Shown here in pieces: positions 12,125-23,214 of a stretch of DNA of 64,000 nt (position 1 is the first letter of the stretch; each line of letters starts with the position of its first letter). Under the pieces are notes generated by a model. That model did not search any database, was not told where the DNA came from, and saw only the letters and a list, made by a program, of their open reading frames with translations. The stretch is taken from the NCBI GenBank assembly GCA_902702965.1, contig CACRXP010000175.1:841701-905700 (forward strand), in the 5' to 3' direction. The position numbers and the translations under genes were made by a program. This stretch comes from Spirometra erinaceieuropaei (Eukaryota > Platyhelminthes > Cestoda > Diphyllobothriidea > Diphyllobothriidae).

Positions 12125-12730
12125 ACAGGTGCAATTCTGAACATACCATTTTATGTATATTGAGATTTGTGTCTTTTTCTGATGGCGGCGTACATTGACT
12201 TTGAGCTCAGTTTTGAGATATCAGTATATAATTCACGATTTTCAGTGTTTTCAACCGATTGCCCATCAAGGTAGATTTTTTGTAATGTATTTACCCAAAG
12301 TCTTAAAAATAAGATATTTCTTGAAAGCGTTTACCGAAGTAGGGAGTGCTTGATCGTTCTTTCTCACGTAGATTGCCGTTTAAGTCACATTTGAAGACTC
12401 ACCCAAACATGAAGACCCATTGTACTAAGATGAACGTCCACAACAAAAGTTGACGACGAATATGCCTTCAGTCTACTGAAGAGCTTTCCCTAATAAGCAA
12501 CCTATTTTAAAAGTTCCTTTATACTGTATTCTGTTGACGGATGTTCACAAATTTGACCTTTTTACGCAGTAATGCCGAAGAAAATAGCACTCTTGGCCGT
12601 TTTTTTCACAGGCCTAAAACATGCTGATAATTTTTCTGTCGCAAACTGAAGAACCTACTTTCCTCCTTATGTTGGAGCTGTTTCCACTATCTTTACTTTC
12701 TTTTATAAATATGAAGAATAGCGGCCATGT
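12125..12730 (-). repeat. Interspersed repeat family R1, copy a
   Basis: This stretch is a diverged inverted match to 18500-18950. Shared blocks in the same relative order include TCTTCATGTTTGG followed by GAGTCTTCAA, a block around TTTTCAGTGTTTTCAA, and an A-rich block before AACAGCCA or AACGGCCA. It shows no terminal structure or coding capacity that I can define, so its class is open. Orientation is arbitrary: copy b is taken as plus. Confidence 0.6.
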
Positions 12731-12753
12731 GATAATTTGACCGTGTGTCAGAC

Positions 12754-13110
12754 GATGTCCACCGTGTGCTCCATAGCAAGGTGAAGCAGGCACGGTGACT
12801 TACGCGCAAATTAGTTTACATTGAGAGTAGACTTTCGCAGCATCTACCGCACTCCTCCCCATCTGGGCCCGGTGTCGAGACATATTCAGGAAGACCGAAG
12901 GCAGCGGAGGGCGCAGATGGCTGACACGGCCGGGCCCGCACCTAGGCGCAACAGCACACCCCCGATCCACAACAACAGCACCACAACGGGTAAGAGGGAC
13001 GAGGATAACTTTCTCTCCTCCCCCACCTGGACCCAGTGTCAAGGCAGAGTCAAGGAGACCGGAGGCGAGGGGAAACTACGATCCGCATCTTCCACGATCA
13101 ACTGCCAGTC
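12754..13110 (+). repeat. GC-rich interspersed repeat family R2, copy a
   Basis: This G+C-rich stretch shares an ordered series of blocks with 47640-47995 and, inverted, with 35905-36125 and 61890-62135. In order the blocks are CCACCGTGTGC, CACGGTGACTTACG, AGCATCTACCGCACTC, CTGGGCCCGGTGTC and a block ending in GGCACGGCCGGG or similar. Copies differ by several tens of percent and carry no conserved frame, so the 109-codon frame at 12821 is not treated as a gene. A partial second copy of the CCTGG to GTGTCAAG part begins near 13022. Confidence 0.65.
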
Positions 13111-13765
13111 GCGCTATCACCATGATGATCCCGTCCGAAGGTGTAGTTGACTGCCCTCAGGCTGAGAACTGAGTCGACAGAACTAACTTTTACTTTTAGC
13201 CGTCGCTGGGGACTTTACTCTCTCTCTCTCCATCGCTCTCTCTCTGCCAGGGTGCGTGCCTTACTGGCGCGACGATGTGCGAGGTGGGTGGGAGGGGCAG
13301 GGCCTTTCATGCCATGGCGTATCGTCGGCGCTCCTCTCTTTGCTCTCCAAGAATTAAAGGCTGGTTTTAATCAGGCATTACACATGCGCCGGATAGCGTG
13401 CGGGGGGGGGGCGGGGGGTGGGTTCAGGAGTTCAAGCGCGTGCCACGTTGCAGGCATGGAGGCACCGTTGTTGGCTCACGTCAGCCCGCTCCGCCTGAGA
13501 CTATTAGTCTGAAGTCTTAACCCCTTTGATCTTCTCATCAGTCCCGCGATCCAGACAGGCCTTCGCGTTTCGCCGGTGGTACAGTCACGCAGGCCTTTGC
13601 AAACTCATTAAAACGCCATATTCCCTAGTAGGCAGCCAGTTGCATGTCTCACTGCTGCGTGGGTCGCTAGGCTCCTCCTAATAACGCTTGAGCTCTAAAA
13701 ATGGATGGTGTAATTTCGTCTGAAATTGTGGGATAAGCTTGGTGTCGCATTTTTTATACATAACA
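13111..13765. other. Non-genic interval with CT microsatellite and poly-G
   Basis: This interval holds a CT-rich run at 13214-13246 and a run of 10 G at 13402-13411 inside a longer G-rich patch. The 121-codon frame at 13147-13512 spans both low-complexity patches and is not credible as a gene. Confidence 0.5.
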
Positions 13766-13945
13766 TTTCGAGGCAAGGAGGCAGTGTGCGACCCCATTCA
13801 GGGAACAAAACTAGGTCATCGTGTAATACGGGTTTTATAGGTGGGGCTAAACGACGGAGAGGTGAGCGCGATAGTAGGCAAACAGGCAAGGACGCAGTAT
13901 GCGACCCCACTCAGGGAACAAAAACCTTGTCGTTATGGCCTACCG
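13766..13945 (-). repeat. Repeat family R3, two adjacent copies
   Basis: Two units about 115 bases apart share GCAAGGAGGCAGTGTGCGAC or its close variant, followed by a block ending in CAGGGAACAAAA. The first unit continues through TCGTGTAATACGGG and GGGGCTAAACGACGG, which is the reverse of the segment at 15490-15597. Other members lie at 14126-14222 and 16100-16192, so at least five copies cluster within 2.5 kb. Confidence 0.65.
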
Positions 13946-14125
13946 TGCCCTCGTCTCATTTATAATTGACACTTCCGGGTCCTCCTAACTAAATAGAATG
14001 TAGTCTGCCCCTTTTGAGAAAACATACTGAGATAAATGCTCAGCTTTTGCTTTCAGTCTAAGATATCTTGATACCCTCATCACTCCTCGGGTATCGGGTT
14101 CGTGGTACGTGTGCTTTTTTTGCAA

Positions 14126-14222
14126 GTAGCTGTAGAGAAATTAAGCGAGAGGACACAATATATCATCTCAGCATTTATCCGAAGGTTTGCCTCCTCTCGC
14201 TCTCTCTTCTCCGCCGTTTAGC
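14126..14222 (+). repeat. Repeat family R3, copy left of the LINE/MITE block
   Basis: This segment (GTAGCTGTAGAG, then CAGCATTTATCC, then CCGCCGTTTAGC) is repeated directly at 15423-15514, just beyond the foldback element. The two copies are about 1.3 kb apart and roughly 80 percent alike by eye. They flank a LINE fragment plus a foldback element. Confidence 0.7.
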
Positions 14223-14437
14223 TACAAGGGTTGTTCATGAACTCAAAAATTTTACGTACGAGCAGCGCCTGACGGACTTGAACCTCTATCCCCTCCGCTA
14301 CAGGCAGGACAGAGGTGACCTCATAGCAACGTTTCAGTTGCTTAGAGAACTTGATCTGGATGTCGACTGGGAAACTTTTTTGAAATGGCCTCAAAGAACT
14401 TGTCTCAGACGACACGACTACCAGCTTGAAAAGGACC
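14215..14437 (+). mobile_element. LINE 3' fragment, C-terminal domain of RT protein
   Basis: The frame reads VVHELKNFTYEQRLTDLNLY, then PLRYRQDRGDLIATFQLL, and then about 17 residues later LRRHDYQLEK. This is the C-terminal region of CR1/Jockey-type LINE proteins (the usual YEERLKRLNLYPLEYRR.RGDLI.TY). It stops exactly where the TA-flanked end of a foldback element begins at 14438, so the element was inserted into it or deleted its 3' end. The longer frame to 14586 continues into the foldback arm by chance: the same translated residues appear in every copy of that arm. Confidence 0.82.
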
Positions 14438-15425
14438 TACGGTGCGTGACCGATCTCGTGAAGTGTTGGCCAAAATTCTGGAATGCGTTTCCGATTAGAA
14501 AGGATTACTTAGGTGGGGTTGTTATACTGATTATCATGCAGCATAGCCGTATATTATTTCGGACTCGCCAGGATGTCGGCTTTTGAATTCACTACTTTTT
14601 GACCTGCAGAAGCCACACTCGGCAAAAATGACTACTTAAGTAGCATGCACTTTTCCTATTGATTTTCGGTGGTCTTATCAATTCAAATGTATTCTATGGA
14701 AAACGTGCATAAAAAAAGCTTTCTTTTGATCATTTGGTACGAAATCACACTGTTCTCATATTTCATGCCCGAAGAAAGTGTATATTTTGGTTTTAAAAAA
14801 GTTTCCTAATTCAGGGATAATTTTCAACCTGACCTGTCGTTGCATCAGCGTTTAGCGAATTCAGTCTGCAAGGTGCATGCTTTCCGCGTATGGAAAATCA
14901 TATATTCCTCTACGCCTTTAAGAAGATACCACATAGGGTTCATGGAATTTTGCAGTGGATCCGAACTGTGTTGTACATTTCATGAGGAGCATTAGTAAAC
15001 GGACATGTGCGGTCTTGCATGCATGGGCATCGCACGGTTTTAAAAATCTCATAATTAGAAACTTTTAAAACCAAAATATACACTTTCTTCGGGCATAAAA
15101 TATGAAAACTATGTGATTTCCTACTAAATGAGCAAAAGGATGCTTATTTTTATGCACGTTTTCCATAAAATACATTTGAATTTGTAAGACCATCGAAAAT
15201 CAATGGGAAAGGTGCATGCTACTTAAGTAGATATTTTTTACTGAGTTTGGTTTCTGCAGGTCAAAAATCAGTGCATTCAAAAGCCGACGTCCTGGCGAGT
15301 CCGAAATGTTATAGGGTCGTGGTGCATGATAATCGGTATAACAACCCCACTTAAGTAATCCTTCCTAATCGGCAACGCATTCCAGAATTTTGGCCAACAT
15401 TTCATGAGATCAGTCACGCACTGTA
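14438..15425. mobile_element. Foldback MITE, subfamily I, full length (988 bp)
   Basis: The ends read TACGGTGCGTGACC and CACGCACTGTA, and the two arms are inverted copies of each other for about 400 bases, diverged by perhaps 10-15 percent. Each arm contains the palindrome CTACTTAAGTAG (14632-14643 and 15219-15230). The centre has no coding capacity. The TA followed by CAGT-like termini fits Tc1/mariner-type non-autonomous elements (inference). The same family recurs at 21118, 26622, 37460, 39631, 41836, 43884, 50179, 50358, 52821, 57935, 60343 and 62150. Confidence 0.88.
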
Positions 15426-15597
15426 GCTGTGGAGGAATTAAGCGACAGGACACAGTATGTCACCTCAGCATTTATCCAAGGGTTTGTCTTGCGCTCTCTT
15501 TTCCGCCGTTTAGCCCCACTCATAAAGCTCGTATTACACGACGGACCGGTTTTTTTCCCCTGAGTAGGGTCGTATACTGCGCCCTTGCCGACAAGCA
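15423..15597 (+). repeat. Repeat family R3, longest copy
   Basis: This copy starts at the right end of the foldback element and continues through CGCCGTTTAGCCCCAC, TCGTATTACACGACGG and TAGGGTCGTATACTGCGC. It links the parts seen separately at 14126-14222 (left half) and 13766-13880 (right half, inverted). No coding capacity or terminal structure is evident. Confidence 0.65.
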
Positions 15598-16924
15598 TTC
15601 GGATAAATTCAGAGGTGCATTCGGCGAGCATACGCGTGCTTTCGATAAATTCCCGTCGGACCTGTACATTTAGATGGGAACGAGGTACAAACTGAAGCAT
15701 GTGAGCGTTAAGAGCATCCGATTACGGCTCGCCTTTTCATACAAACGGGGTGTGTGAATAAAGGGGGCCTGGGGGGGGGGAGAGGAGGGTGTAAGTGACT
15801 GAGGGTTAGGTAGAGCAGTCTGACAAGGGGGGGAGGGGGCGCGGAGACATGCATACATGGCAGGCGCGGAGCGTGCAAGAGGTTCTTATACGCGCACAGG
15901 ACCGATCTCTGTGGCCTGATGGCAATCGCTTCTGCTGTTGCTAGTAAGCGCTGACCCAGTCGCTTAGGGTAGTTAGGTGGGACCTTGTAAATCACATCGA
16001 AGGCTTCGTTTGGATCCACACGATGTCCAGAAGTTGAACATTTTCCACACTTCTCCCAGTTTGTTTTCATAAAAGAAGTAGATTACATTCCGTCTAGTTC
16101 CGAGAGCGCGGAAGCGTGAGAACCCAGTATGCCACGATGACCGGGTTTTCGTTCCCTGGGTAGGGTCGCACACTGCGCCCCCAGAAGTTATCTGCAATGG
16201 ATCGGGTATACACGAACATAAACCGGCTGTGCGAAGAGGCGACGAATAATCGCAAGTGGCTGCCTACACCTGCGAAACGGCTCATGAGTTTAACCTCTCA
16301 GCCACCCAGATAATTGACCCACATCGGAAACAAAACAGGCGGAGGATTGATTGAAGCCTGGACCTCGGATAAGAACTCAGTCAATCGGTTTATCGACCTG
16401 ACGCCTGCGTACAGAGCCCTGCGCAGTCGCCTCCAGTCTTGCATCATCGTATCGAGGATTGGATGGCACCCTCTATGATTGTCGCTCATTCTACGGTTGC
16501 TACTATCGCTGACGATGGACGCCTGCACGCGTTTGAAAGCTCGGAGTAATAAGCAAACTGTTTTCATGCTCGACCAGTCTACTTCCTTACTTAAGCTGAA
16601 TTCTACCAACTGCAGCGGAATAACCATGTATCGGCCAAATCGGCATGCTAGTATATACTTAATGCGCGTAGAACTTCGCCGTGTAATGCCGCTAGACGGT
16701 TTATCAAAAGCTCAGAAATGTTCCCGTGGTTTTTAGCCCTTGCGTGATACAACTGTTTGCAAACTAGACACTTCCGTAATTTCAAGCGATACTGCAGTTT
16801 CCGGAGTTTGGAGTGGCAGTTCCTAGCATTTAAGCCAAATGTCTACAGAAAATTCTCTGCCGAACTTTAGTATCTCTGTCCTGAAGATTCACAAATATCA
16901 GACAAAGCTAAGAGCTCCAATGGT
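15598..16924. other. Interval with a partial R3 copy, no gene
   Basis: A G-rich tract lies at 15771-15838 (including 10 consecutive G at 15771-15780), and a partial copy of repeat R3 lies at 16100-16192 (TAGGGTCGCACACTGCGC). The frames at 15708-16070 and 16298-16627 are proline- or arginine-rich antisense readings without domain support. Confidence 0.45.
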
Positions 16925-17222
16925 AGAGGAGCGCCCGTTAATCGTGTTATGGGACTCACTCGTCCCGTTGTGCCTTAGGTCTCACTCTCGAGCCCAAGCA
17001 GCAGCTGCGCAGAATAGCGTTACCCGATCACAACCGACAGGATAACGGACCCTTGGCTCAGTGGGTTAAAGACGTTGGACTTCTGACCGACAGGTCGCGG
17101 GGTCGAGTCCCAGGTGTTCCGCGTCCCGTGGTCGGATACGGCTGGCTGACGACGGCTAATAAGCCAGACATGGCCATTCCAGTCTCCCCTATCTTTGTCA
17201 GTAGTACTACTCTGCCTTCGAG
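16925..17222 (+). mobile_element. tRNA-derived SINE copy with forward head module
   Basis: A head segment (16925-17018, containing CGTCCCGTTGTGCC and CTCTCGAGCCC) joins at CCCGATCACAACCGACAGGA to the SINE body. The body carries a pol III A box (TGGCTCAGTGG, 17054-17064), a slightly damaged B box (GGTCGAGTCC at 17101) and the 3' part GGCTAATAAGCC to GTCTCCCC. The hammerhead-like core is mutated here (CTGACGA, and GACA in place of GAAA). The same body occurs at 29177, 31467, 33412 (minus), 43384 (minus), 46300 and 62862. Confidence 0.82.
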
Positions 17223-18180
17223 CTCAAGCCCGCAACTGACTTATCGACAGACGTTTTGCCTAATTATTAGTTGTACTAAAGTCAACTAAGTAGTGTGTTT
17301 GCATGTCAAGATTTTGAAGCTCCATCAGTTGATGCACGCTTCCAAGTCACTTTAACTGACCGCGTTCTAACAGGCGGTCTGCAGGAGAAGGCCCGTTTGT
17401 TTCTCGCCTGAAATTCTTGCGAAGTGTTGTACCGTTATGCTTGTGTGTGGGGATATGTGAATTACCCAGACTGGCATAGTCACTTTGATTAGCTGAAGAT
17501 CGTATTGAATGGTTTGTTGCTGAAAGTGGTCCTGCTACTCAGTCCAGACTTGATGCCCATCTCGCATGTGAACATCAGCAGATACACACCGGCAATCGTT
17601 TCGGCTGGAGGACGAATCCTGTGAACGCCAAGTGATTTCAACTCAGGCATTGATGCCCGCAAAACTGGATATCGCACTCGAATATGCGTATTCGTCCGAA
17701 AATAACGCCTCCCGATAACCTCCCAGGTCACAACCTCTAAGACACTGCTGCCACAGTTTGTCGGACCCACTGTAAATTGTACAGCAGTGGCCTATCTCAT
17801 GAAACTTGATGACAGAAACAGATAGGAAAACTGTCGGACACTTTAACCACTGCTGATTTTTGCTCCCTCGCTCAGTCTCTTCAAGTAAATGTTCTTTTCT
17901 CGTACATAAAAAGTATCTGAGCAATCTTATTAAGCCAAACATCCATAGGTTTGAGAAAAAAACGGACCTTGCGATATATTCTGGCAATTTCCTAGGCTAG
18001 TACCTGTCCTAAACTTCAGTTGCGCATCTGTGTGTTTTTCATTGAAAGGAGGTTAATGTACATCCGAGAGTTTTGCTAAACAGAGCTTGTCGCACTGGAA
18101 AATTAACTACTTCTCAGATGCTAACCGTGGGACTCCGTTTGCTAGCACGCAGGTTATTCATAGGGGACCAAGCGTTTTAT
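17223..18180. other. Interval with no identifiable gene
   Basis: I find no recognisable domain, RNA or repeat here. Two overlapping minus-strand frames (17489-17770 and 17643-17987) lack any sign of conservation. Confidence 0.4.
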
Positions 18181-18960
18181 CGATTTTTAACAGCCAGACT
18201 AGCAAATTTGTGCAATTTATTGCTCTAAAGCGCAGTCATAACGCACACAGACTGTCCTTCGCTTAAATGGGTCGACATTTTTCGCCATTTAGAAAGCATT
18301 ATTAGATGACATCAAGAAGAGTATTATCAAATAGGCATTTTCGGTTTTATCCATATGAAACGTTGCTTTTCATGCGGTTTAGTTTCTGCACATACAAAAT
18401 GGAGCGAGCAAAATATTAGCAGTTTTGGAAAAATGCCAGTATTTATTTAGTCACTTTGACATGCATTCATAATCGTAGGGCACAGCCCCAAAATGGACAA
18501 AGACAACGAAGATGGCTGCACTACAAATGCATAGGCATGTTCTTCTGTTGGCAGCAGAAAAAGTGTCACTATGTTTCAGTAACTCGGAAAAAACAGCCAC
18601 GCGCCAAATTTTTTTGGCTTCACCGTGTAAAAATGTAGAGAACGCAGGCAGCCGAATGCAGGATTAAAACACTCCTCCAAAAGGCAACTTATTAAAGAAA
18701 GTTTTATAAGTTACCGAAAGTATCTTCATTGTCGACTTATTTTGTGGACGTCCATTTTATTTGGCAATGAGGCTTCATGTTTGGATGAGTCTTCAAATGT
18801 GCTCCAAACGATCATCTACTTGAAAATTGACGCCAAAATGCCCACTTCTTTGGTAAATGCCCCCCAAGAAGTACGTTATTTTAAAGGTTATGATAAACAC
18901 AATACAGGCGCTGCCCTTACAGGCAATCGATTGAAAACACTGAAAAACATGAATTAGTGA
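18181..18960 (+). repeat. Interspersed repeat family R1, copy b
   Basis: The 18500-18950 part matches 12125-12730 in the opposite orientation through several ordered blocks (GCTTCATGTTTGGATG, GAGTCTTCAA, GCAATCGATTGAAAACACTG). The part from 18181 to 18500 is weaker and is included only tentatively. No coding capacity was seen. Confidence 0.55.
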
Positions 18961-19643
18961 ACGATAGTTCAAGACAAATCTAAAGGTCCGCGTAATCTAG
19001 GACAAACGAAGAGTGCTCAAAGTTCTCGTTACGTACATGTACACGCACACACCTGTCAATTCTATTTAAATTTATAAGTCGCTGACTGGCCTGGCGATAG
19101 GGAAATTGTATTCCTATGACGTCCCTATCAGCGAAATTAGGCAAGGTTCTGTTTGTCTTATTTGGCCGCATCTCAATAAAGGCAAAAGCATAACAAAATA
19201 CAACGAATTCTCGGAAATCGCTCTGAAATCTACACTCACAATACTGGCGGTTGGCAAATCGACGTGCCTGGCACTACACCAATTCAGATCAGATCAGATT
19301 TATTAAGGGAAAAGTAGGCGAGCGCCTTTGAACTCCCTTTTGGTTACAATAACGTCATAAAAAAACAATGTGTAAGGCAAGTGTGAAAAAAATTAGGTAA
19401 GTAATTACATACAACAAGCATTGGTTACTGGTATGAATTTGCCTGTGAATGCCTTCTATGTCAAAATTGTGCAATATCCAGTACGGTACTGAATGGACCA
19501 AGTAATATCAAAGCAAGCGCATATGTGGCGGTCAGGAGATAGCGAAAATTGTAAAACGTAATGTTACTAAAAGATAGGGAGTAGCATGCTTTGTAACATA
19601 AAACGTTGAGTGGGACGGGTGGTACAGGGGGGGGGGGAATTGG
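18961..19643. other. Interval with no identifiable gene
   Basis: Nothing nameable is present except a short direct triplication (AGATC repeated near 19286-19298) and a run of 11 G at 19627-19637, which lies just past the 3' end of the adjoining minus-strand LINE and reads as poly-C on that LINE's strand. Confidence 0.45.
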
Positions 19644-20440
19644 TTAGTTTCTGATGCTGTGGAGGTGCATATCCCTGTATTGGTCAAGCTTTCGCTTAAA
19701 TGAGTCCACGGATGAGGTCATGACGACGTCCGCAGGCAGGGCATTCCATGCCTTTACCACTCTGTGGCTGAATAAGGACCTCCTTGCGTCCAGTCTCGCT
19801 CCTGTCATACGTAGTTTCAGAGGGTGTCCTCTCAAGCTAGTAGTGGTAGCCAGTTCAAAGAAGTCGCCGGATGCGAAGCAGCAATCCTAACTCCGTGGCA
19901 TTCTAAACGTTTGAACTAAGTCGTCACGTAGTTGTCTGTAGTCCAGGGGAAAGAGGTTAAGATTTGACAGTCTAGTTTCGCAAGGTAGGTTTTTATGACC
20001 TCTGACAAGCTTGGTTTCCCGTCGTTGGACTTTTTCGAGGGTGATACGATCCTTAACAGTCCAGGGTCTCCAGGCCTGAATGACAAATTCTAACTGTGGG
20101 CGCACAAACATCCCGAAGACCTTGCGAAAGCACTCTTCGTCGAACTTGGCAAATGCCCGCTTGATGAGATATAAGCTGGACATTGCGGATTTCGCTGCTT
20201 TCAAGCAGTGGAATGATGGCTTTAGTGAAGATGTTATCCACACACACTTAGATCCTTCTGAACCTCTACCAGTGGCAGCGGTGTGTGTGTGAGATTTAGA
20301 TAGTACGTCTGCCGGTGCGCAGAGCTGGTTCTGCCAATCCTCAGAATGTTGCATTTGGTAACATTAAATGGGAGGAGCCAGTGGCCTGACCATTGTTCGA
20401 GTCGGTCTAAGTTTGCCTGTAGATTTGCTTCATCAATTAG
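19644..20440 (-). mobile_element. 5'-truncated LINE, RT thumb and C-terminal domain
   Basis: Read on the minus strand, this begins with NLQANLDRLEQWSGHW (the region just after the RT catalytic box). It continues through SMSSLYLIKRAF-like sequence, an LEFVIQAWRPW block (the usual LEYAS.VW.P), VQRRETKLVRG and LSNLNLFPLDYRQLRDDLV, and ends in RRSLFSHRVVKAWNALP with the stop near 19644. At least two frameshifts separate these blocks. Homology stops abruptly near 20440, consistent with the 5' truncation typical of LINE insertion. It is closely related in type to the fragment at 14215-14437. Confidence 0.88.
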
Positions 20441-21115
20441 ATGTTAACTTCACTCAGACTATTTTCTGACATAATTCCATTTGTGCTGTCACATTTACTC
20501 AGTCCTTTGCATGGACAATCTATCTGTGCATCTAAAACATGAATTTACTCAATTAGAACCGTCTTTGGCGTCTTCGGAGTCGTTTAAAAATGGTATTTGT
20601 GAACGCCGTGACATTACCTTCAGTATTTTATTTAACTTTTCAATCCCTCTGAAGTCCTTCTTTATTATTGGATCTATCCATTAGTGTCGGTTTGCGGGTG
20701 ATTAGCAATCATTTACGGGTTTTGCCGCCTTTCATCAGTTAGGTCACACCTACTGTGGGCTTGATTGGCGCGCCGGCAGGTTTATTTTCCAGCGGGCGAA
20801 GGAGGTGCACCACGCGAGGGGCGACGGCGTTTTAGGCCCTCTCGTCGCCGGTGAGTTTGACGAGGGACTGAGGTCGAATGTATACGCGGTTCCTCCTTAC
20901 TAGTAATAACTCGGAGGCGACCTTGGACTGCCAGTCATCGCCGGTGGGTTTGACTGGAACACGGTGATTGGGGGGGGGGCGGGAGTGACTGAGGCCGTGT
21001 TTACGCGTCTCGAAGAGGTTTTGAGCAATTCGGGCTCACCAGAAGTCGATGCTCGATGCCCCGGATGGTCATGCGTAAATTCCCACGGTGGCATTGAGGG
21101 GGGGGGGGCAGAAAG
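20441..21115. other. Interval with G-rich local repeats, no gene
   Basis: A local imperfect duplication (blocks CGTCGCCGGTGAGTTTGACG and CATCGCCGGTGGGTTTGAC) lies at 20842-20958. Runs of 10 G (20970-20979) and 11 G (21098-21108) follow. No coding sequence is recognisable. Confidence 0.45.
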
Positions 21116-21117
21116 TA

Positions 21118-21980
21118 GACAGGTCGTCTCTGGCCGATCGCATGAACTGTCAGCCGGAATTTCACACTGCGTTTTCTACTAGGAAGGATCAGTTAAGGTA
21201 GGTTGTAAGATTAATTACATTGCGACTTAACCCCATGATATTTTTCCGGCTTTCGAATGCACTTCTTTTCGGCCTCATGAAAAAAGTGTACCCTGTCAAA
21301 GGTGACTGCTTACGTAGTGTGCATTTTCTGACTTGACTTTCGGTGTCCTTATAAATTTAAATATATGTAACAAGAAACATGCACAAGGACATTCGCCTTG
21401 CATTCATTCGGCAGGAAATGACGTATCTTTCAGATTTAATTCTTTAGTGATTTTAAGTCCGATCTGCCGTTGCAAATGCGTTCGGCGTTTTCTGTCCACA
21501 AGTTATGCACTTTTAATGTAAGGAAAATCATGCATTCTTCTGTGCCATTAAGAAGATGCCATACAGGCTTGCCGCCGTATACTTCATCAGAGGCATCAAT
21601 AAACGGACAGATACAATGCCATTTGAATGGACATTGCATGGTCTTAAAAAATTTCAGGAACTTTTTGCAACGAAGACGCGGTTTTCAACCAGATGAGCGC
21701 ATAAAGGATATTTTTTATGCATGTTGTCCCTGAAATATATTTAAATCTATAAGGGCGTCGGAAATCTACAGGAACAATGCACACTGTCGAAGCAGCCACC
21801 CTTCACCATGTTCATTTTCCTCAGGCGGCCGAAAAGAAGTGCGTTCGAGAGCCAACATCCTGGCGCGTCTGCAATATCTTAGGATGGTCTGTCTGAAAAC
21901 CCCCCTTAGCTAACCCTTCCTAATCGAAAACTTATTTCAGAGTTCCGGTTAACACTCCATGAGATCGTTCGCTGGCTGTA
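21118..21980. mobile_element. Foldback MITE, subfamily I, diverged copy
   Basis: The left end reads GGCCGATCGCATGAACTGTC and the right end ACTCCATGAGATCG, followed by GGCTGTA. These are the subfamily I termini with substitutions. Internal landmarks shared with other copies include a CTTTGAGTAT-like block and the arm block ending in GAAAATCA near 21525. The copy is about 0.86 kb and more decayed than those at 37-53 kb. The left boundary is uncertain by a few bases. Confidence 0.75.
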
Positions 21981-23209
21981 TCAGTTTTTTTGTGTGTTTG
22001 GCAATCTCGCCTCCTCACTCATTGGCCTTTTTCTATCATTTTAGGCTACTATACCCGGTGATAGTTGCCAATCTCGACGGCAGCACGGCGCCCTCCATCT
22101 TTTACCTCTTTTTTCTCATTTTTGTACTCCAGCTTTTTCCCCACTGCATGACCTTCTCTGCAGGCCAAATGTCCTTGTAAATACCAATAAAATGCTTGTG
22201 CGAAGAAGAGTCGTCTTTCTAAATCTGCGCCTTGACACCCGCCCCCGCACCGCACCGCCCCCTCCCCGGACCCCTCGGCACTTTCGCTAACATACTAAAA
22301 CTCCCTTACACATCAACGTACTTCCTCCAGTTCCCGGCTGGGAGCGATTGTTCATAGCTGTGAAGTGGGAGGACGGCTCAAATACCTGGCCGAAGCGCCC
22401 GTTTTTTGCGCAGTACACTAGTCGGGCATATGGGTTTTTTTGGGGACTTTGAGTACTCGTGGGTCCCCACCAGCTGATCTAATCTTTCCTTCGAGGCTGT
22501 CTCCCCTGGCGATTTGGCTTAAAAGCCAGTGTTGGTAGGCAGACTTACTAAATGGCTGTCCATAGTCGCCATGTCGCAGTGTCGTCATCCGTCATTGTGG
22601 CATTTTAAAAGGCAGTCGGCCCGCCAGACCACAGCCCTCCACGCCCTGGTAGTACTGTCGCTGCGGGTTCGCGAATGTTTTTTCGCCAAACCCGAGGCCC
22701 CGCCTATTTTGTGGCTAATCTTCACTGAAGGCCGCTCCGCTATCCGCCACCTGTGGACGACAGCGAGACTAGCGGGTAACTCGTCTTTCCGCGTAGGTCT
22801 GTGGAGGGATATCGGTGATCAATAGAGCTTTTTTGGGGGATGTTTGTACGAAGTGACGCTTAATTGATTACATCCAAAATCCTTCACCCAATTACAACAA
22901 ATCCGCGGATGTGCGCCGTTGACCTGCTGTTCGGAGACATTTGAAGCAATGCGTGCATCCGTATTTCGCAGCTGGCATACCGGGCACCCCGTCAATTGTA
23001 CCTACCCGAAGCTACGGGCCTCATGGGGATTGACAACACTGCGTGAGCGGCACGTTTTCGGGCTAATTCCTGACGTTGAACCTGCTTCACTGTGCATGAA
23101 TGTTGGTAATCCAAGCCGACTCCAGGACTCGATCACCCGGATATCTGTTTCCACCACTTCATCTTCAGAATCCTCCAAGAACAGCTTCTGTAAGAATTTG
23201 TCTGGTTAC
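21981..23209. other. Interval with no identifiable gene
   Basis: Frames of up to 145 codons (22919-23356) run into the solo LTR and have no domain. Nothing else is nameable. Confidence 0.4.
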
Positions 23210-23214
23210 CTTCC

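Noticed and set aside
13147..13512. 121-codon frame
   Set aside because: It spans a CT microsatellite and a poly-G tract with no domain.
14068..14586. 172-codon plus-strand frame as a gene
   Set aside because: It joins an R3 repeat, a LINE C-terminal fragment and the first 150 bases of a foldback arm. Only the LINE part is former coding sequence.
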